From JBBRMQ01 sp038230775 (GTDB taxonomy: Bacteria > Acidobacteriota > Thermoanaerobaculia > Gp7-AA8): a DNA stretch of 15,380 bases. The DNA lies in NCBI GenBank assembly GCA_038230775.1, contig JBBRMQ010000085.1:1-15380 (forward strand), written 5' to 3'. A program made the translations under genes and the position numbers. Below the pieces are notes generated by a model. That model had not been told where the DNA came from. It ran no database searches and saw only the letters and a program-made list of their open reading frames with translations. Shown one piece after another: positions 11,709 through 15,380 of the stretch; position 1 is the first letter of the stretch; each line of letters begins with the position of its first letter.

Positions 11709-14681
11709 ATGCGGCACGTCCTCATTCTCGCGATTTTCATCGCCGCAAGCGCGCGTGGCGAAGATCTGCGCGTGGACTACGTCCGCGAGTCCCTCACCGG
11801 AACGCACACGCACTATCAGCAATACATCGATGGCATTCCGGTGGTCGGCGGAGAACGCATCGAACATCGGGATCTACATGGTCGCCTCTCGGTTGAGGCA
11901 GAAAACGGTTGCCGGTTGCCGGTTCAGGGTGCCTCTTCGCAAAAAGGCACCAACCGGCAACCGGCAACTGGTTCATCGGAACTGGTTTACCTCAGCGTCA
12001 ACGGCATCGCGAGGCTCGCCACGCGCCAGATCGAAAACCGGGTGGCCATCTACCGCGACGCAACGTCCGGCGAAGTCCTGCGCATCGAACCGCGCTTCTT
12101 CACCGCGGCCGCGCGCGTGTTCGATGTGAATCCCGTCGTGAAGCTGAACGATCCCAGCTTGCGGGATCACGGCAACGCCGCATCGGCAGTTCCGGACGCC
12201 GCCTACTCGATCGTCGATCTGCTCGATCTCGCGCCGAACGGTCCGTTGTCGGGGCCGAACGTGACGATCATCGACAGCGAGGCGCCCTTTACGACGCGAG
12301 CGGAGGCATCGCAGCCGCTGTTGTTCGACCGCAGCCAGCCGCAGTTCGAAGAGGTGAGCGCGTACTTTCAGATCGATCGTTCGCAGCGGTATCTGCAGTC
12401 GCTCGGGTATGTCGGACCGCGTCGCATCGCGGGCTATGCGATTCCCGTTGATCCGCACGCGGTGAGCGGATCGGACAACTCGTTCTACGCCAGTGGCGAC
12501 GTTCGCGGGCAGGGCGCGCTCTTCTTCGGCGATGGCGGGGTGGACGATGCCGAGGATCCGGACATCATGCTGCACGAGTTCGGTCATGCGATTCACGACT
12601 CCATCGCTCCCGACGCGTTCAACGGCTCCTCGGCGTCGGAACCACGCGCAATGGCCGAGGGGTTCGGCGACTACTGGGCGTTCTCGGCGAAGTACGCGCG
12701 GGCGATCGCATCGGGCCGCGATCCATACTGCATCGGCGACTGGGATGCGCGTTGCTGGGGCGACGATCCGGATCAGAAGTGCAGCTACCCGGCGGGCTCC
12801 GATTGTCTGCGACGCGTCGACGGATCCAGGACGATGGCCGACTTTCTGCGGATCGATGAATCGGGCATCGAGCACCGCAACGGCGAGATCTGGTCCTCGG
12901 CCCTGCGCGAGATCCTGGTCGCGATGACGGCGCGTTACGGCATCGACGCCGGCCGTCGAGCGGCCGACACGATCGTCCTCGAGGGTCTGTTCGGCGCCCC
13001 GTCGAATCCGACCTTTGCCAGTCAGGCCAGAAAGCTCCTGGCTGCGGACGCCGCGCTCAACGGCGGCGTCAACAACGATGTGATCTGCCGGGCGATGACC
13101 GAGCGCGCGATCCTGAACGTCGGCTCGTGCGGAACGCCACCGCGCGGCGAGCTCACGCTGTTTCAAAGTGTGACCTCGACGATTCACATCGACGACCGGC
13201 GCTCAATCGACGACGTCTTCGTCCGGGTGAAGACCGACACGGCGTCTCGCGTGAGCCTCATCGCGCCGGACGGAACTCAGATTCTGCTGGCTGACGCGTT
13301 GCGTGGTGATCGGACGTTCGGCGTCGACGCGCTGTCGCTGCAGTCCCTGGATGTTTTACGCGGTCGCCCCGCTGCGGGTGATTGGAAGCTCGTTGTCGAC
13401 GGAGCGCTTCGATCGTGGTCGCTCCTCATTCGATTCGCTGGGGATCGCGCTCTGCTTGCTCGACCGCAGGCTCGCGAATTGCGCAAACACATTCCGGCGG
13501 TTGCGCACATCGCCGGCGCCGGGAACAACACGTTCCTGAGCGATGTGCGCATCTTCAATCGAAGCGAGTTGGCGGCCTCGATCACAGCGATCTTCACGCC
13601 CAGTGGCGCGGACGGAAACTCCTCCTTCGCGGAGGTGCATCTGAACATCGCGCCGCATCAACTGATGGTCCTCGACGACATCCTGCGCGCGACGTTTCAA
13701 ACGACGGGCATCGGCCAGCTCGAGCTGGCAGGGGACACCGATCGCATCGTGGTCAACAGCCGCACGTACACGGCTGTCGCTCGCGGAACGCTCGGAGAGA
13801 CGGTGCCGGCGTTCAATTCCGTCGATGCCGGTATTGACGATCAGATCGCGCCGCTGCAAAACACGTCCGCGTTCCGGTCGAATGTCGGCGTCGCGGAAGT
13901 GAGCGGTCAGTCGGGCGTCGTGCGGTTCTCGTTCTTGACGCCGGACGGAGCGTTGCTCGCGACGACCGACACGGCGATTGCGCCGTTCAGCCACGCACAG
14001 ATCCGGGTTCCGGTCGCCGGCGCAGATCTGCGCGTGCAGATTTCGGTGGTGTCCGGCAACGCGCGCGTGATCGCCTACGGGTCGGTGGTCGACAATCTCT
14101 CGGGCGATGCAACCACGATTCCCGCGCAGCGGCTGCCGCAGGCGGCGGAGACCGTCGCCATCCCCACGATTCACGCCCTTGGTGCCGGCGGCACGAACTG
14201 GCGAACCGATGTCTGGCGCACGACGCCATCGGGACAGGTTCTCGTGACGCAGGCCGCCGGAATCGCGGTGGACGTTCTGTTCATCGATACCGATGGCGCA
14301 GTGATCTCCTCGCGCACGTACACCACGTCATCGAGCGGAACGCTTGGCGAGTTCATCCCGGCGATCCGGGCGCCGCAGGGGCCGTCGCTGCAGCTCATCG
14401 GCATCGAACAGTCCGCTGCCGCTCGTACGAACGTCGGCCTCGTGAACTTCGCAGCCGTGCCGGCAGCGGCAACCGTCATCGTGTACGATGCCGCCGGTTC
14501 CGAGCTGGGACGGGCCGTTACGACCGTCGGACCGCGCTCGTTGCAGCAGCTGCCGCTGACGGCTATTGTTGCCGCCGCCGTCACCGATGGACGCATCGAA
14601 GTCCGGGGCGCCGTCGCCGCGTACGCGTCCGTCATCGATAACGGTACGGAAGATCCTACTTATATTCGTGGATTATATTGA
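11709..14681 (+). CDS. secreted glu-zincin metalloprotease with P-like domain and C-terminal repeats
   Basis: This 990-residue exported protein has a signal peptide (MRHVLILAIFIAASA, probable cut after Ala15) and a propeptide-like N-terminal region with HYQQYIDGIPVVGGE, typical of the FTP module of M4/M36 peptidases. Zinc ligands are His289 and His293 in HEFGH, with catalytic Glu290; Glu317 in MAEGFGDY is the likely third ligand, so it belongs near the M36 fungalysin-like glu-zincins. Residues about 480-585 look like a P-type (proprotein convertase) beta domain. Two repeats follow, about 595-805 and 817-990, each with SDV/TDV, SRTYT..GTLGE, RSNVG/RTNVG and SVVDN/SVIDN motifs; the second is shorter by about 38 residues. 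A palindromic repeat is embedded in frame at residues 67-87. It ends in a TGATG overlap with the next gene. Confidence 0.85.
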   Translation: MRHVLILAIFIAASARGEDLRVDYVRESLTGTHTHYQQYIDGIPVVGGERIEHRDLHGRLSVEAENGCRLPVQGASSQKGTNRQPATGSSELVYLSVNGIARLATRQIENRVAIYRDATSGEVLRIEPRFFTAAARVFDVNPVVKLNDPSLRDHGNAASAVPDAAYSIVDLLDLAPNGPLSGPNVTIIDSEAPFTTRAEASQPLLFDRSQPQFEEVSAYFQIDRSQRYLQSLGYVGPRRIAGYAIPVDPHAVSGSDNSFYASGDVRGQGALFFGDGGVDDAEDPDIMLHEFGHAIHDSIAPDAFNGSSASEPRAMAEGFGDYWAFSAKYARAIASGRDPYCIGDWDARCWGDDPDQKCSYPAGSDCLRRVDGSRTMADFLRIDESGIEHRNGEIWSSALREILVAMTARYGIDAGRRAADTIVLEGLFGAPSNPTFASQARKLLAADAALNGGVNNDVICRAMTERAILNVGSCGTPPRGELTLFQSVTSTIHIDDRRSIDDVFVRVKTDTASRVSLIAPDGTQILLADALRGDRTFGVDALSLQSLDVLRGRPAAGDWKLVVDGALRSWSLLIRFAGDRALLARPQARELRKHIPAVAHIAGAGNNTFLSDVRIFNRSELAASITAIFTPSGADGNSSFAEVHLNIAPHQLMVLDDILRATFQTTGIGQLELAGDTDRIVVNSRTYTAVARGTLGETVPAFNSVDAGIDDQIAPLQNTSAFRSNVGVAEVSGQSGVVRFSFLTPDGALLATTDTAIAPFSHAQIRVPVAGADLRVQISVVSGNARVIAYGSVVDNLSGDATTIPAQRLPQAAETVAIPTIHALGAGGTNWRTDVWRTTPSGQVLVTQAAGIAVDVLFIDTDGAVISSRTYTTSSSGTLGEFIPAIRAPQGPSLQLIGIEQSAAARTNVGLVNFAAVPAAATVIVYDAAGSELGRAVTTVGPRSLQQLPLTAIVAAAVTDGRIEVRGAVAAYASVIDNGTEDPTYIRGLY
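11906..11970. repeat. palindromic heptamer-repeat element inside the metalloprotease gene
   Basis: The left arm gttgccggttgccggtt (11908-11924) has a period of seven bases and is exactly complementary to 11952-11968 over 17 bp. An inner stem GGTGCCT / AGGCACC (11928-11934 with 11945-11951) adds 7 bp, leaving a 3-base bulge and a 10-base loop. The element is read in frame as a low-complexity stretch with CRLPVQG and NRQPATG between two strands of the propeptide region. The design (tandem 7-mers, variable core, inverted 7-mers) matches the element at 6493-6559 although the sequence differs. Confidence 0.8.
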
Positions 14682-15316
14682 TGTCTGAAAATCAATCACA
14701 AGTTCTTGCACACCAGCGGCCGGAAGCGCAGACGCTCGCCCAACTGCCGTTCCGGGTGCTGGATGAGACGATGCGGCAGTTGCGCACTACGCGGAACGAC
14801 ATCATCCGCTTTGCCGTGTGGAACGCGCGCAACCTCACCGACGACGAGTTCAACCACACCGACGACCGCAAACTCCTCGGCTACTTCCGGCAGGACCTTC
14901 TCGAGACGCGATTCCTGTCCAAAGGACGCCGCGTCGACCTCGTGCAGTTGTGGCGCTGGTTCGACGATCAGATGAGCGGCACCGAGCCGATGCTGATCGA
15001 CGGCGGGGAAGTGATGCTCAACGTCCACGACAAGGATCTGGAGAAAGTGCGCAAACGGATCGCCGAGATCCAGGCCTTTTTCCCGACGCTGCGCGCCGAG
15101 GATCTGGAAGCGTTCCGCCGCGTGAAGTACAAGCTGCGACGAACGGTGATGCGGCTGACGTATGACCTGCATCATCTGTTCAAGCGCCTCGAGAAATACC
15201 GCAAGAACATCGGCGGCGTCATGGCGCCGCGCCCCGAGCACGTGCCGCTGGAGGCTGTGGTCGACATTCCCGAGCCGCCCATGGTCGAGGATGGCGGCGA
15301 TGAGGGCGCGGAGTAG
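14681..15316 (+). CDS. cytoplasmic helical protein of unknown function
   Basis: I do not recognise this 211-residue protein. The ATG at 14681 overlaps the protease stop by one base (TGATG), so translation is likely coupled; a TTG three bases earlier is less likely. There is no signal peptide or transmembrane helix. After a Gln-rich start, helices dominate: LPFRVLDETMRQLRTTRNDII, LLGYFRQDLLETRFL, VDLVQLWRWFDDQM, then KDLEKVRKRIAEIQAFFP and a long basic helix FRRVKYKLRRTVMRLTYDLHHLFKRLEKYR. The tail is Pro- and Glu-rich and acidic (VDIPEPPMVEDGGDEGAE). Charge segregation into a basic helix and acidic tail suggests a protein- or nucleic-acid-binding scaffold, but this is inference. The link with a secreted protease may be only transcriptional. 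Confidence 0.8.
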   Translation: MSENQSQVLAHQRPEAQTLAQLPFRVLDETMRQLRTTRNDIIRFAVWNARNLTDDEFNHTDDRKLLGYFRQDLLETRFLSKGRRVDLVQLWRWFDDQMSGTEPMLIDGGEVMLNVHDKDLEKVRKRIAEIQAFFPTLRAEDLEAFRRVKYKLRRTVMRLTYDLHHLFKRLEKYRKNIGGVMAPRPEHVPLEAVVDIPEPPMVEDGGDEGAE

Positions 15317-15380
15317 CGCCCCTCACCCGGCCTTCGGCCACTGTTCTAGACGTAGACATCCTTGACACTTCCACGGAGAC
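15317..15380. other. short non-coding edge after the last gene
   Basis: Just after the stop, GGCC-TTC-GGCC (15329-15339) forms a short hairpin inside CTCACCCGGCCTTCGGCCAC, a sequence style often seen in dispersed repeats of high-GC bacteria. A TTGACA hexamer at 15362-15367 could be a -35 box for a gene beyond the window, but its -10 is not visible. Confidence 0.3.

Noticed and set aside
10585..12129. 514-codon plus-strand frame across kinase and protease genes
   Set aside because: It is an out-of-frame shadow with Arg/Pro-rich low-complexity translation; the other frame carries all kinase motifs.

Overview
This is a GC-rich bacterial chromosome segment of ordinary gene density, with no phage, plasmid, IS or CRISPR machinery. 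Two things point to Acidobacteriota, possibly a Thermoanaerobaculia-like lineage. One is the secreted protease whose C-terminal repeats carry RTDV, SRTYT and S-V-x-D-N motifs. The other is the ECF sigma / anti-sigma / TPR-CHAT operon. This placement is inference from protein style; there is no rRNA or phylogenetic marker to confirm it.

Layout. (1) 85-765, minus strand: tRNA-Arg(ACG), tadA, tRNA-Ser(CGA). TadA is the deaminase that makes inosine 34 in exactly tRNA-Arg(ACG), so enzyme and substrate genes are neighbours. The tadA stop codon lies inside the tRNA-Ser gene. (2) 887-5843, plus strand: a strong hairpin with a T-run, then a five-gene operon of ECF-type sigma factor, zinc-binding transmembrane anti-sigma factor, unknown protein with a Gly-rich tail, TPR-CHAT caspase-like protease with a signal/anchor segment, and a small unknown helical protein. 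The genes are tightly packed or overlapping. This is the best candidate for an undescribed signalling or proteolysis system. (3) 5870-7132, minus strand: a DUF5684-like small membrane protein, tRNA-Arg(TCT), a palindromic heptamer-repeat element, tRNA-Pro(TGG), and a one-pass membrane protein of unknown function. (4) 7221-9222: a plus-strand Nudix hydrolase converges on and overlaps a minus-strand NHEJ pair, Ku and a stand-alone LigD-type 3'-phosphoesterase. The polymerase and ligase parts of LigD are not in the window. (5) 9356-15316, plus strand: a CHASE3-PAS-GAF sensor histidine kinase without an adjacent response regulator, a 990-residue secreted glu-zincin metalloprotease with a P-domain-like module and two C-terminal repeats, and a translationally coupled cytoplasmic helical protein of unknown function.

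The most notable non-coding signal is a pair of unrelated-sequence but same-architecture palindromes. Each has arms built from tandem 7-bp repeats. One lies between two tRNA genes (6493-6559) and one is embedded in frame inside the metalloprotease gene (11906-11970).
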